Below the pieces are notes generated by a model. That model was given only the letters and a program-made list of their open reading frames with translations, was not told the origin of the DNA and did no database searches. A stretch of 31,566 nt of DNA from a virus. This document shows positions 22,780 to 29,821 of this stretch, one piece after another. The DNA lies in IMG/VR virus record IMGVR_UViG_3300028025_000019, positions 1-31,566 of that record; one strand, written 5' to 3'. The translations under genes and the position numbers were made by a program. Position 1 is the first letter of the stretch. Each line of letters opens with the position of its first letter.

Positions 22780-22799
22780 AATTATTTAGCATACATTTA
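22769..22799 (+). promoter_or_regulatory. possible internal promoter after terL
   Basis: TTG (22769-22771), 20 bases, then TACATTTA (22792-22799), one mismatch from TAnnTTTG. The context TTTAGCATACATTT is nearly the same as TTTAGCATATATTT at the early promoter. The predicted start coincides with the ATG at 22804, so the message would be almost leaderless. Confidence 0.35.
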
Positions 22800-22803
22800 C
22801 GAG

Positions 22804-23016
22804 ATGAAAAACACACCACTATACGAGTCTTTGAAAATGACTTACGAACGCGAACGCGAAATTGTTAATTCGCTTGCGAACTACTTTCAACAAGGAAAGA
22901 TATTAGGAGATATTCTTTTGGAACTTTCTCAACGGAAAGACTTAAACGCGAAAGAGAAAATATATCTCGCGCTTATGATTGGTTCAATGATGAGTAAAAA
23001 TAATGAAGAAAATTAA
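22804..23016 (+). CDS. 70-residue helical hypothetical protein
   Basis: Almost wholly helical: MTYEREREIVNSLANYFQQG, ILLELSQRKDLNAKEKIYLA, ending in Asn and Glu. The hydrophobic face (LALMIGSMM) is too short for a confident membrane segment. First gene after the terminase, 24 bases downstream and next to a possible internal promoter. No family recognised. Confidence 0.55.
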   Translation: MKNTPLYESLKMTYEREREIVNSLANYFQQGKILGDILLELSQRKDLNAKEKIYLALMIGSMMSKNNEEN

Positions 23017-23039
23017 CTAAACCTAAAACCATAAATCAA

Positions 23040-23639
23040 ATGAAAGAACTTAAATTTCTATTACCAAAAGACGTTGAGGAAAAAGAAATACTTGAACGTT
23101 ATATTGAAATAAATGAAAACTACAAAATTCCAAACAAAGATGTTGAAGTAGAATTTGTTTATGAAATTTTATCTTTAGAGAAAGAACTGGATTATCGTTC
23201 TTATATTCTTAAAAGAGAATATACCGAAGAAGAATTTATAAAAGATTACATAAAAACAAATTATAAAAGATACGTCTTAGACAGTTATGAATTTGTTGGT
23301 GTATTTGATCAAAGAAAAAGATTTGTTGGAAAGATGCACGAAGCACAAGGGCAATTTGTTGAAGCGTTAGATAAATTAGAATTTTTTGAAAAGATAGAAA
23401 GCGAAATGTATAACTATTTTGACAACCATTTTAATAATCTTGATTTTAGAAATCTTTATCAAAAACGAGACGGTATTTATTTAGGAACTCGCGGTATTCC
23501 TTCAGCGATTGAAGACCCATTATTTAACCAGAGAATGTTAGGTGTTTTATTGCGAGGTGATAATAGAATAATGACTACAAAAGAATATCACGCTCAAATC
23601 AGAAAAATTAAAAAAGAATTAAAGCAACAAAGTAAATGA
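23040..23639 (+). CDS. 199-residue AT-rich protein with a duplicated C-terminal domain
   Basis: ATG after ataaatcaa. The first 110 residues are acidic and helical (KDVEEKEILERYIEINENYK). The C-terminal part (FFEKIESEMYNYFDNHF, then RIMTTKEYHAQIRKIKKEL) resembles the separate 94-residue protein encoded at 23820-24104. DNA is strikingly AT-rich compared with terL, a sign of transfer. No enzymatic motif. The stop overlaps the next start by four bases. Confidence 0.6.
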   Translation: MKELKFLLPKDVEEKEILERYIEINENYKIPNKDVEVEFVYEILSLEKELDYRSYILKREYTEEEFIKDYIKTNYKRYVLDSYEFVGVFDQRKRFVGKMHEAQGQFVEALDKLEFFEKIESEMYNYFDNHFNNLDFRNLYQKRDGIYLGTRGIPSAIEDPLFNQRMLGVLLRGDNRIMTTKEYHAQIRKIKKELKQQSK

Positions 23640-23836
23640 AGAAAAGTAATTTACTCACGCAAGTCATTGCTGAATTAGAAGCGCGTGAAGCGAAGGGAAT
23701 TGACACCTATGGAACAACACTCGACCGAACTGATTTAACGCGTTCAGAATGGCTACAACACGCATACGAGGAAGCGTTAGACCTTGCGCTTTATTTGAAG
23801 AAACTTAAAATTGAAGAGGATGCGTTATCTAACTGA
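23636..23836 (+). CDS. MazG-like / conserved phage small protein
   Basis: 66 residues with the helical pattern EAREAKGIDTYGTTLDRTDL followed by WLQHAYEEALDLALYLKKL. The YGTTLDRTDLT...WLQHAYEE.LD sequence is well known in phage genomes and resembles the helical MazG-like nucleotide pyrophosphohydrolase fold, with acidic EE..D residues as in metal-binding MazG helices. Enzyme activity is inferred. It lies between the two copies of the duplicated domain. Confidence 0.65.
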   Translation: MKKSNLLTQVIAELEAREAKGIDTYGTTLDRTDLTRSEWLQHAYEEALDLALYLKKLKIEEDALSN

Positions 23837-24104
23837 AGAAGACCAAGTGAAACTAAAAGAAGCATTTTATCAAATGGACAGATTTCGTCAAATTGAAGAT
23901 GCTGTTTATGACCATTTGGTTTCCTTGAAAATTGATATGGAAAATCTATATGAATACAATGATTGTTTATACGTTAGAGGTTGGGGAAAAGACCCCGAAA
24001 ACCCACGAATGGGAATACCAACAACAGGTAAACGCATTATGACTTTGAAACAATACGACGAATTGATTAACAAAATAAAATCAGAAATAGATGCCAGAAA
24101 GTAA
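23820..24104 (+). CDS. 94-residue paralogue of the 199-residue protein C-terminal domain
   Basis: Start set at the ATG at 23820, which follows aagagg, one of few Shine-Dalgarno-like sites here; an in-frame TTG lies at 23811. The protein contains RQIEDAVYDHLVSLKID, NPRMGIPTTGKRIMTLKQYD and ELINKIKSEI. This parallels IESEMYNYF...LGVLLRGDNRIMTTKEYHAQIRKIKKEL of the protein two genes upstream. Function unknown; a gene duplication within the operon or repeated domain capture is likely. Confidence 0.6.
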   Translation: MRYLTEEDQVKLKEAFYQMDRFRQIEDAVYDHLVSLKIDMENLYEYNDCLYVRGWGKDPENPRMGIPTTGKRIMTLKQYDELINKIKSEIDARK

Positions 24105-24267
24105 AACTAAAAAAGGAATTTGTGTTTATTTGCACAAAGACCTGTGGAACGAGATTGACGAGAAACGAGGTGAAAATAGTCGCAACACTTTTTTAAGTGA
24201 AGCAATTCAGTTTTCGTTGAAGTTCTACATTCCCGAATCTAAAGTAAAACTGAAAGAACAAAAGTAG
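24091..24267 (+). CDS. 58-residue ribbon-helix-helix regulator
   Basis: ATG at 24091, inside the end of the previous gene; TAG at 24265-24267. The pattern KKGICVYLHKDLWNEIDEKR then NRNTFLSEAIQF... fits a ribbon-helix-helix: one strand (GICVYLH), a first helix, the SRNTFLSEAI turn and second helix. Such dimers repress promoters; as the last gene of the early block it may shut down early transcription. The end overlaps the convergent spanin-like gene by 29 bases. I chose this call from the motif; it was not found by length. Confidence 0.65.
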   Translation: MPESKTKKGICVYLHKDLWNEIDEKRGENSRNTFLSEAIQFSLKFYIPESKVKLKEQK

Positions 24268-24814
24268 AAAGAGCAGCGACAGACGTTGTAAAGATTAAAG
24301 CGTGGTTTCTGCGCTTTTTTTGTTTGTCTAACTTTTTGTTTTCCACGTTTAGAGTGTTAATTTCTTCGGTCAAAATATCGGTCTTCTGTTCATAAGCCTC
24401 AACGACTTCTTGTAAGTTTTCTACTTTTAGACCTTCAACGTTCAATTGTTCTTTGAGGTTGTTAATAACGAGAGAGTCCGAAGCAATAACGCTGTCGCAA
24501 GAGTTCACCAAACGGATAACATCAACGCGAACAATAGTATCTCGAATAATAACAGCAGAACGATTTCTTTGATAGGTGGTTTTGGCTTTAGATTGAGCGT
24601 CTTCATAGGTGCGGAGTTGTTTGTATAGTTCAATTTGTTCTTGTAGCAGACGATCGTATTCGCCAGCGTTGTAGTTTATGACGCTATCTTGCTTTTGAAT
24701 TTCAACGTGAACGTCTTTTGCCTTATCGCGTCCCCACCAATTCCAACAAATCACCGTCCAAATAATAGCCGTTCCAACAACGAGCAAGACTGCAAATAAT
24801 AAATTCTTTCTCAT
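24239..24814 (-). CDS. spanin-like membrane protein (TM, coiled coil, TM)
   Basis: 191 residues. N-terminal membrane segment (LLFAVLLVVGTAIIWTVICW), a long coiled coil (residues 35-165, e.g. LKEQLNVEGLKVENLQEVVE), a basic KKQKKRRNH patch and a C-terminal hydrophobic helix (ALIFTTSVAALSTFVLSVLL). Spanins link inner and outer membranes to finish lysis, and position after endolysin and holin genes fits. Classical inner-membrane spanins lack the second segment, so another membrane tether is possible. The gene is last in the minus unit; its stop falls inside the convergent regulator gene. Confidence 0.55.
   Translation of the reverse strand: MRKNLLFAVLLVVGTAIIWTVICWNWWGRDKAKDVHVEIQKQDSVINYNAGEYDRLLQEQIELYKQLRTYEDAQSKAKTTYQRNRSAVIIRDTIVRVDVIRLVNSCDSVIASDSLVINNLKEQLNVEGLKVENLQEVVEAYEQKTDILTEEINTLNVENKKLDKQKKRRNHALIFTTSVAALSTFVLSVLL
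24297..24321 (+). terminator. intrinsic terminator of the early plus-strand unit
   Basis: AAAGCG (24297-24302) pairs with CGCTTT (24312-24317), followed by T4 and a T-rich stretch. It sits 30 bases after the last early stop codon, inside the 3' end of the convergent membrane protein gene. The position fits termination of the plus-strand transcript. Confidence 0.6.
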
Positions 24815-25815
24815 AGTATCTTTCCTTCGTGTATGCGGTAATTTTTAACGCTAAACGCTCCGTTGTTTCCTTTCTCAACAATGGCAAATCCGTGATTATA
24901 GCGGGAATAGGGGTTGTAATCGGGCGAAAGTTCACTCAAACAAGCGACACCCCAACAAGTAATAAATTTTCCATTTGCGTCTCGTTCGCTATGTTCAGCT
25001 GTTTGGTGGTGGTGTCCGCATAACGCGCTGACCTTCGTCTTCATAAATAAACCACGCGCTACATTGACTGACGGAAGGAATTGCTTTCCAAATTCGTGTC
25101 CGTGAAAGATAGACAACTTACCAATGTTTAACTTGCTCTTTCCGTCAATCCATTTCACGTCGTGCTTGTCGCAATGGGTTAGCGTTGGAAAGTCGAAAGC
25201 GTCAATGTCGAATAGTTCGGGTGCTTTAATTCGCATATAACGCCAGTAACGTTCTTCGTGGTTTCCTTCTTTGTAATAGATATTCGCGTTCGGGAAAGTG
25301 TTTCTAAGCGACGCGAGGAATTGACGGATTGAATATAGTTCGTCTTTGAATTTTCTCTTGCGTGGATCTTTAACGAAGTCGCTAATCATATGACAATCCA
25401 ACGCGTCACCATTTAAAATGATTGCGTCACATCCTTGTTTCAACCCTTCTTCAATAGCGCACTCCAACGCTTCGTTGTCTTGATAGGGCAAGTGAATATC
25501 GGAAAGAATGAGAAACTTGTTTCCTTTCAATTCAACGTGTCTTCTTTTCTTGGAGTACGACTTCGGAAGTGCGAATGGGTTCAATGGTCGTGGATTTTCT
25601 TCAAGCAATGATTTGTCTTTTAAAGATTTCTTTTGTCGCGCTCCAATTTTACCTCTTATCATTCGAATGGTGGTTCGTGCGTGGTCGAGTGAATTATAGA
25701 CCTCTGGATATTCAGCGAACAACTTTTTCGCTAATGTCATCGAAGGTGTTTCTTTAAATTTAGAACAGATTTCCTCAGCTATTATCCGAGGTGTTTTCTT
25801 GATTCCTCCCTTCAT
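24811..25815 (-). CDS. calcineurin-like metallophosphoesterase
   Basis: 334 residues. Residues 1-90 form a basic, helical N-terminal extension (SMTLAKKLFAEYPEVYNSLD, SYSKKRRH). The catalytic domain has all metal-binding motifs: SDIHLP (105-110), NGDALD (135-140), GNHEER (184-189), HGHE (238-241) and GHHH (267-270). The family hydrolyses phosphodiesters or phosphomonoesters with two metal ions. The N-terminal part could bind DNA or RNA. Its place in the lysis cluster is unexpected; substrate unknown. It overlaps the holin-like gene by 41 bases and the spanin-like gene by four. Confidence 0.85.
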   Translation of the reverse strand: MKGGIKKTPRIIAEEICSKFKETPSMTLAKKLFAEYPEVYNSLDHARTTIRMIRGKIGARQKKSLKDKSLLEENPRPLNPFALPKSYSKKRRHVELKGNKFLILSDIHLPYQDNEALECAIEEGLKQGCDAIILNGDALDCHMISDFVKDPRKRKFKDELYSIRQFLASLRNTFPNANIYYKEGNHEERYWRYMRIKAPELFDIDAFDFPTLTHCDKHDVKWIDGKSKLNIGKLSIFHGHEFGKQFLPSVNVARGLFMKTKVSALCGHHHQTAEHSERDANGKFITCWGVACLSELSPDYNPYSRYNHGFAIVEKGNNGAFSVKNYRIHEGKIL

Positions 25816-26032
25816 TTATTTTTGATTTAGTGAACTTTTCAATTACAGTACCACCAAACATTCCACCTGTCAAAAGAGCGAGCGTGTCAAACATCGCAAT
25901 CGGGCAAACGTAGTATGTAAATGTCGCAACGTAACTCAAAACGATTAAGTTAATTACAACAAATATAGCAATTACTCGCTTACTTGATACTTTTGAACAC
26001 GATGTTAACAAAGATTTCAACCATTCTTTCAT
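25775..26032 (-). CDS. holin-like membrane protein
   Basis: 85 residues with two membrane segments: VIAIFVVINLIVLSYVATFT (about 20-40) and the MFDTLALLTGGMFGGTVIEKF region (about 47-66). The N terminus is basic and helical (MKEWLKSLLTSCSKVSSKRV), the C terminus polar (ENTSDNS). Size and two-segment topology fit class II holins, and the gene follows the endolysin and XhlA-like genes. It overlaps the phosphoesterase gene by 41 bases. Holin activity is inferred. Confidence 0.62.
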   Translation of the reverse strand: MKEWLKSLLTSCSKVSSKRVIAIFVVINLIVLSYVATFTYYVCPIAMFDTLALLTGGMFGGTVIEKFTKSKINEGRNQENTSDNS

Positions 26033-26277
26033 ATAAGTTTGAGAATAAATTGAACGATTAAACCACCAACAACACCAGCAGCGGTTGCAATACCACCCAA
26101 ACGAGCGACCTGCAACCTTTGATTTTGAATGTACTTGTCGTGCTTTTGAACCTTACTCACAAGGCCTTCAATCTTCATTTGATCGTCGCCGATTAACACG
26201 TTGTATATACGGTCAATCTTCTTGTCCATTTCTTGCAATTGTTCGTGTATCAAGGCAATTTCAGTTTCTGTGTTCAT
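26029..26277 (-). CDS. XhlA-like holin-associated protein
   Basis: 82 residues: acidic coiled coil (ALIHEQLQEMDKKIDRIYNV), a KVQKHDKYIQNQRLQVARLG segment and a C-terminal membrane helix (GGIATAAGVVGGLIVQFILK). This is the layout of XhlA-type proteins that work with holins. ATGA overlaps to both the endolysin gene and the holin-like gene suggest a single lysis operon. Assignment is by architecture and context. Confidence 0.62.
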   Translation of the reverse strand: MNTETEIALIHEQLQEMDKKIDRIYNVLIGDDQMKIEGLVSKVQKHDKYIQNQRLQVARLGGIATAAGVVGGLIVQFILKLI

Positions 26278-26720
26278 GACTTAAAGTATAATGCAATTTC
26301 AGCTTCGCGTCTTTTTACCAAACCTGCAAGAACCTTTCCGCCACCTTTATTCCAAAGACGAAAAGAATCAGCAATCGTTGGATCGTTAGGATTGATGTTT
26401 AATTTCTTGAAGACAGAAGACTTTTTGAAACCACCTTGTCCGATGTTGTACGCTAACGAAACACACGCGCTGAATTGGTTTTCGTTAAGTGGTTGTTTGA
26501 TGAATGGCGCAATGGTTACAGCGAATTGATCAATGATAAACTTCGCTAATTCCTCAGCACGTTGTTGAGTTATCACGTCGCCTTCTTTGACCTTCATTCC
26601 GTCTTCGTAGAAAGTGTTTCCATAACCAATCGTCCACACGTTTGCAGGGCATTTGTAAGCCTTCAAACGACAACCTTCAAAACGCTTAATTAGCGCGTAT
26701 CCTTCAGCGTTAACTTTCAT
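26274..26720 (-). CDS. endolysin, GH24 lysozyme
   Basis: 148 residues. The lysozyme motif FEGCRLKAYKCPANVWTIGYG shows the catalytic Glu15, Cys24 in place of the T4 Asp and Thr30, the E-8-C-5-T form of T4-like GH24 enzymes. The QLNENQFSACVSLAYNIG helix follows, then SSVFKKLN and a GLVKRREAEIALYF end typical of the family. It has no signal peptide, so release needs the holin. It cuts the glycan backbone of peptidoglycan at lysis. Codon use matches neighbours. Confidence 0.92.
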   Translation of the reverse strand: MKVNAEGYALIKRFEGCRLKAYKCPANVWTIGYGNTFYEDGMKVKEGDVITQQRAEELAKFIIDQFAVTIAPFIKQPLNENQFSACVSLAYNIGQGGFKKSSVFKKLNINPNDPTIADSFRLWNKGGGKVLAGLVKRREAEIALYFKS

Positions 26721-26826
26721 TAGACAGTTTCTTTATTTGTTTTTCTTTCTTCGCTAGATACTTACGAAATTTTTCTTCGTAAATCTTCTGCATTGTTAAG
26801 TCTTTTTTCCGTCCCTTTTTTGCCAT
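26710..26826 (-). CDS. 38-residue very basic peptide
   Basis: ATG at 26824-26826, TAA at 26710-26712 (11-base overlap with the endolysin start). About half of the residues are Lys, Arg or Glu: MAKKGRKKDLTMQKIYEEKF, then KYLAKKEKQIKKL. Helical, with no membrane segment. It fills the gap between connector and endolysin genes. Possibly a DNA-binding or capsid-interior peptide; function unknown. Confidence 0.5.
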   Translation of the reverse strand: MAKKGRKKDLTMQKIYEEKFRKYLAKKEKQIKKLSNES

Positions 26827-26833
26827 TCATTTT

Positions 26834-27406
26834 TTATTTTAACCAACCAAGTCCAGGCCTTCTGTATTCATAAGGATGTCCGTCGCGACCCATTGAAATT
26901 TCAAAAGCGTTCGAAGGATAAACATTTGTTTGAGACCAAATTTGATTTGTTGTGTTCGTCGTGTATTCTGGAAAGTCAGAGCTGTTGTGACACAAATAAT
27001 CAACCATGCGTTGAGTGTAAAACATCGCCTGCGAACGCGCTTGATCGCGGTAGTTTTGTAAGTCGCTTTGTGAAATAGGTTGAGTGTCTTCGCTTGTTCT
27101 AATTACTAAACTTCCGTTGTCTGTTTTAACGTACAAATGCGGAAGCACTTCGTACATCGTCCACCACATAACCATTCGACGCAAGTAATTATCAAGAAGC
27201 GTTTCGTATGCGCCTGCGATGTCATCGTTCACAACGTCTTCTTTAATCTTATTATACAAGTCAGTTCCCAAATACAATTGAGCGTACTTGTCTTGCGACA
27301 AATAGATTGCAGGATACATCAACAACGGATCAACAGAGCCGTTAATCCAAGTATATTTTTTGATATAGTTTTCGTCTATGAGTAGAACTTCGGGTTGTAG
27401 TGCCAT
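26834..27406 (-). CDS. head-tail connector / adaptor protein
   Basis: 190 residues, mainly helical. LSQDKYAQLYLGTDLYNKIK and LRRMVMWWTMYEVLPHLYVK are the pattern of a Bacteroidota phage family (DUF6712-like) next to portal genes, and it ends EYRRPGLGWLK. The placement two bases after the portal gene is normal for head completion proteins. I see no enzymatic motif. Family name is from memory and should be checked. Confidence 0.65.
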   Translation of the reverse strand: MALQPEVLLIDENYIKKYTWINGSVDPLLMYPAIYLSQDKYAQLYLGTDLYNKIKEDVVNDDIAGAYETLLDNYLRRMVMWWTMYEVLPHLYVKTDNGSLVIRTSEDTQPISQSDLQNYRDQARSQAMFYTQRMVDYLCHNSSDFPEYTTNTTNQIWSQTNVYPSNAFEISMGRDGHPYEYRRPGLGWLK

Positions 27407-27408
27407 TT

Positions 27409-29361
27409 TTATGAGTATTTAAGTGAACCTCTGTTTGGTGTGTCGTTTGGTCTGATTGATTCTACTCCTTTTGGAAATAGTTCGTTTGGTATTTTACCCG
27501 AAACAACAGTATCGTTTTTCAATCCATCGTTAGGCAAAAACTTTCCGTCTTTTCTTTTGCGGAAAAATATCTTTCTAAAGAAAGCGTGTCTGCAATATGA
27601 ACCGCCTTTCCATTCCCAGATGCTATAATTTGAGCTACCACTTGGTGCGAACTCTCCGTTTACACCTGCGTCACCCATAGCAATAATATCTTCGTACTTA
27701 AACAACGCTCCGAGTTTAGAAAGTGCTACCATTTCTTGACAAAAATCGCGTGTTACCATTTCGCCTTCCTTCCAAGTATAGTTTCTTGAATAGTAATAGC
27801 GAACTTTATACAACCCCGTGTCCTTTTCTTCGCTCTTTTCGTTAGGTTTTGCGTAACCGCGAACACTCATAAATTCAGAGCGGAACTTTTCTTCGTCTTC
27901 TGGGTTGGTTACTTCTTCGTCAGATAGCAACTGCCATTCTTCTTCGTCGATGTACTCAGCCTTTTCGCGTAAGTGTGCAAGCCACGCTTCACCTTCTTCT
28001 TTGCTTATCTTAACACCCGCATCCTTTGCTTTCTTCGCAACTACTTTTTTTTTTTGAGCTGACAATTTAGCCACCGCATCGCCTGTTGTTTGAAACATTG
28101 ACTTCGCAACATCAACATCAAGACCTAAGAATTGAACCAAGAATACAATCGCTTGTTCTTGCGTTAGCGTTCCAAGTCCAACCGCTGCGACAATCTCCAA
28201 AGCCGAAGCAATTTGCGCTCCGTTGTATGTTACATCACTAACTTTTTCGGTTATTCCTGTTGGTGTTTCTGTTACGTCTGTTGAAGGTACGTCTATTACT
28301 GCGGTAGGTGCGTTAGAATCGATTGAAATTCCGTCTTCGAAGATAGAGTTCATCTCTATATTTACGTCTCCTAAAATCGGTGTAAATACTTCTTCGATTA
28401 TTCTTTGATAAGGACGAATAACTTGGCTGTTGAATATCTCCAAACCTACCAACATTTCGTCTTTGTTAGAACCGAATCCTGTTGTGTCTCTAATTCCGTG
28501 AATAAGAGGTGAAACAACACGGTGTCCAACCATGATTTGCTTCGCTGTTTCTTCTGATAAAAACTGATATTGCTTGTCCGCGTCACTAAGTGGAAACGCT
28601 TCGATTTGTGGAGCGCGTGTTGGGTCTTCGTTAAATGTCATTAAGAACTTACCCGCGTTACTTGCACCGCTTAATCTTGTTTCCCATTCGCGACGAATAG
28701 CTTCACGTTCTTCTTTCTGCGGTATTCCGTTTAAGAAGTTAATAATGAATGAAGGGAATAATCCGTTCAATATATTATTGACGTGATAAAGTCCCATTTG
28801 ATAGCTCAACTCAACGTAATTCAACGCTCCGAAGTAGTCGGGTTTAGGATAATAAACACTACCCGCGCTCATTCCGTGTGCGTAAATAACTTGACGTGGT
28901 TGTTCTTGCGCGATTGAAGGATTAAACGCAGGAATGAACTCTGGCTTTCCTCTTTTGCTTCGCGTATTTGCCCAGTCTTTCGAGTAAAAAATTCCTGTAA
29001 TATCGTCTTCTTCACGATCGTAAGCCAGACGACAATTTTCAAAAGGTAAGTGGTTGATTTGTACAACGCGTGTGAAGTCCATTGACCATATTACTTCTGC
29101 AACAAATGCGCCTTGAAGTTTTAAGTCGAATGAAATACCTTGCAATGCGTTGTCAAGGATTGTTCCCGTTCCTTTTCCTTCAATCATATACGCAATTGAG
29201 TTCGTCAACGCGTTGTGAATTGGTGAATTGTGAAAGAGATTAAGCAAATAATTTGGATATAAATTATTAGAACCGTAGTCAATCCAACCGCTTCTGTTTT
29301 CTTTTTCAATCGCCTCAACAGGCTCGTATCTTGAAAGTAAAATTTCTTGTATGTTACTCAT
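27409..29361 (-). CDS. portal protein with extra C-terminal domain
   Basis: 650 residues. Residues 1-350 are portal-like: WIDYGSNNLYPNYLLNLFHN, IHNALTNSIAYMIEG, HRVVSPLIHGIRDTTGFGSN and an EIFNSQVIRPYQRIIEEVFT stem helix. The portal ring is the channel for DNA entry and exit. Residues 436-445 lie on the A11 run. Residues about 440-650 are a separate region: charged helices, then YKVRYYYSRNYTWKEGEMVT, VNGEFAPSGSSNYSIWEWKG, YCRHAFFRKIFFRKRKDGKF. That last motif occurs at the ends of several Bacteroidota phage head proteins to my memory; function unknown. The gene abuts the upstream structural gene (one base between). Confidence 0.82.
   Translation of the reverse strand: MSNIQEILLSRYEPVEAIEKENRSGWIDYGSNNLYPNYLLNLFHNSPIHNALTNSIAYMIEGKGTGTILDNALQGISFDLKLQGAFVAEVIWSMDFTRVVQINHLPFENCRLAYDREEDDITGIFYSKDWANTRSKRGKPEFIPAFNPSIAQEQPRQVIYAHGMSAGSVYYPKPDYFGALNYVELSYQMGLYHVNNILNGLFPSFIINFLNGIPQKEEREAIRREWETRLSGASNAGKFLMTFNEDPTRAPQIEAFPLSDADKQYQFLSEETAKQIMVGHRVVSPLIHGIRDTTGFGSNKDEMLVGLEIFNSQVIRPYQRIIEEVFTPILGDVNIEMNSIFEDGISIDSNAPTAVIDVPSTDVTETPTGITEKVSDVTYNGAQIASALEIVAAVGLGTLTQEQAIVFLVQFLGLDVDVAKSMFQTTGDAVAKLSAQKKKVVAKKAKDAGVKISKEEGEAWLAHLREKAEYIDEEEWQLLSDEEVTNPEDEEKFRSEFMSVRGYAKPNEKSEEKDTGLYKVRYYYSRNYTWKEGEMVTRDFCQEMVALSKLGALFKYEDIIAMGDAGVNGEFAPSGSSNYSIWEWKGGSYCRHAFFRKIFFRKRKDGKFLPNDGLKNDTVVSGKIPNELFPKGVESIRPNDTPNRGSLKYS
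28045..28055 (-). other. A11 run at the portal domain junction
   Basis: On the coding strand the bases read CAA AAA AAA AAA GTA at codons 436-440. Loss of one A or a +1 shift gives an immediate TAG; a -1 shift gives a stop after eleven codons. Either would yield a portal of about 440-450 residues without the C-terminal domain. No other gene body here has so long a run. Confidence 0.55.
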
Positions 29362-29362
29362 T

Positions 29363-29746
29363 TTAATAGCCTGTATAAATTACATCTACCGGTATGGTAG
29401 GTGTTGAAACGTCAAAGTAATTTGTTCCGTTAGATAAAATCATTAATCCTTCCTCAACCTTTCCAACAACGGAAGCGTCGGTAGGGTCTGTATTCGTTGA
29501 GCTGTTTTGACCGTACACTTCGTAATGATAACGTCCTGCATCGATTAAACCAACTGTCGTAAGTCTTATTTTAGTCACGCGTTCGTTTTCGTTTATCACG
29601 ACAACTACTTGTTCGAGTTTTTCACCTGTCATTTCGTAAGTCATAACAAGTAAGTAATGCGTAAAGGCAACGTTAAAATACTGGCGACCTTCATCGAGTG
29701 AAAGCCACGCGTATTGATTAGCTGTATTTGTATTGAGGTAAACCAT
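29363..29746 (-). CDS. 127-residue conserved head/neck protein
   Basis: Beta-rich small protein beginning MVYLNTNTANQYAWLSLDEG, with FNVAFTHYLLVMTYEMTGEK, a RVTKIRLTTVGLIDAGRYHY pair and a C terminus DVSTPTIPVDVIYTGY. The start of the fold is a pattern I have seen beside portal and tail tube genes in Bacteroidota phages. No catalytic residues or membrane segment. It sits one base before the portal start, so is co-translated with it. Possibly a head-tail joining or minor capsid protein. Confidence 0.6.
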   Translation of the reverse strand: MVYLNTNTANQYAWLSLDEGRQYFNVAFTHYLLVMTYEMTGEKLEQVVVVINENERVTKIRLTTVGLIDAGRYHYEVYGQNSSTNTDPTDASVVGKVEEGLMILSNGTNYFDVSTPTIPVDVIYTGY

Positions 29747-29775
29747 TCCCTTATTCCTTTACGCTAAAATTACAG

Positions 29776-29819
29776 CACAGAGGGACGTTTAATCCCTCTA
29801 TGTGTAAAAGTTTTTTTTT
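29776..29819 (+). terminator. hairpin with T9 facing the plus strand
   Basis: CAC(A)GAGGGA pairs with TCCCTC(TA)TGTG between 29776 and 29804 (seven plus three pairs with a bulge), then T9 at 29811-29819. As at 571-600, the T run serves plus-strand transcripts in a minus-strand region. In the minus message it lies between the tail tube gene and the next gene and could reduce or stabilise expression. Confidence 0.55.
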
Positions 29820-29821
29820 AA

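Noticed and set aside
14891-24321. Replication origin
   Set aside because: No iterons, box cluster or clear strand-skew point can be established by eye; not annotated.
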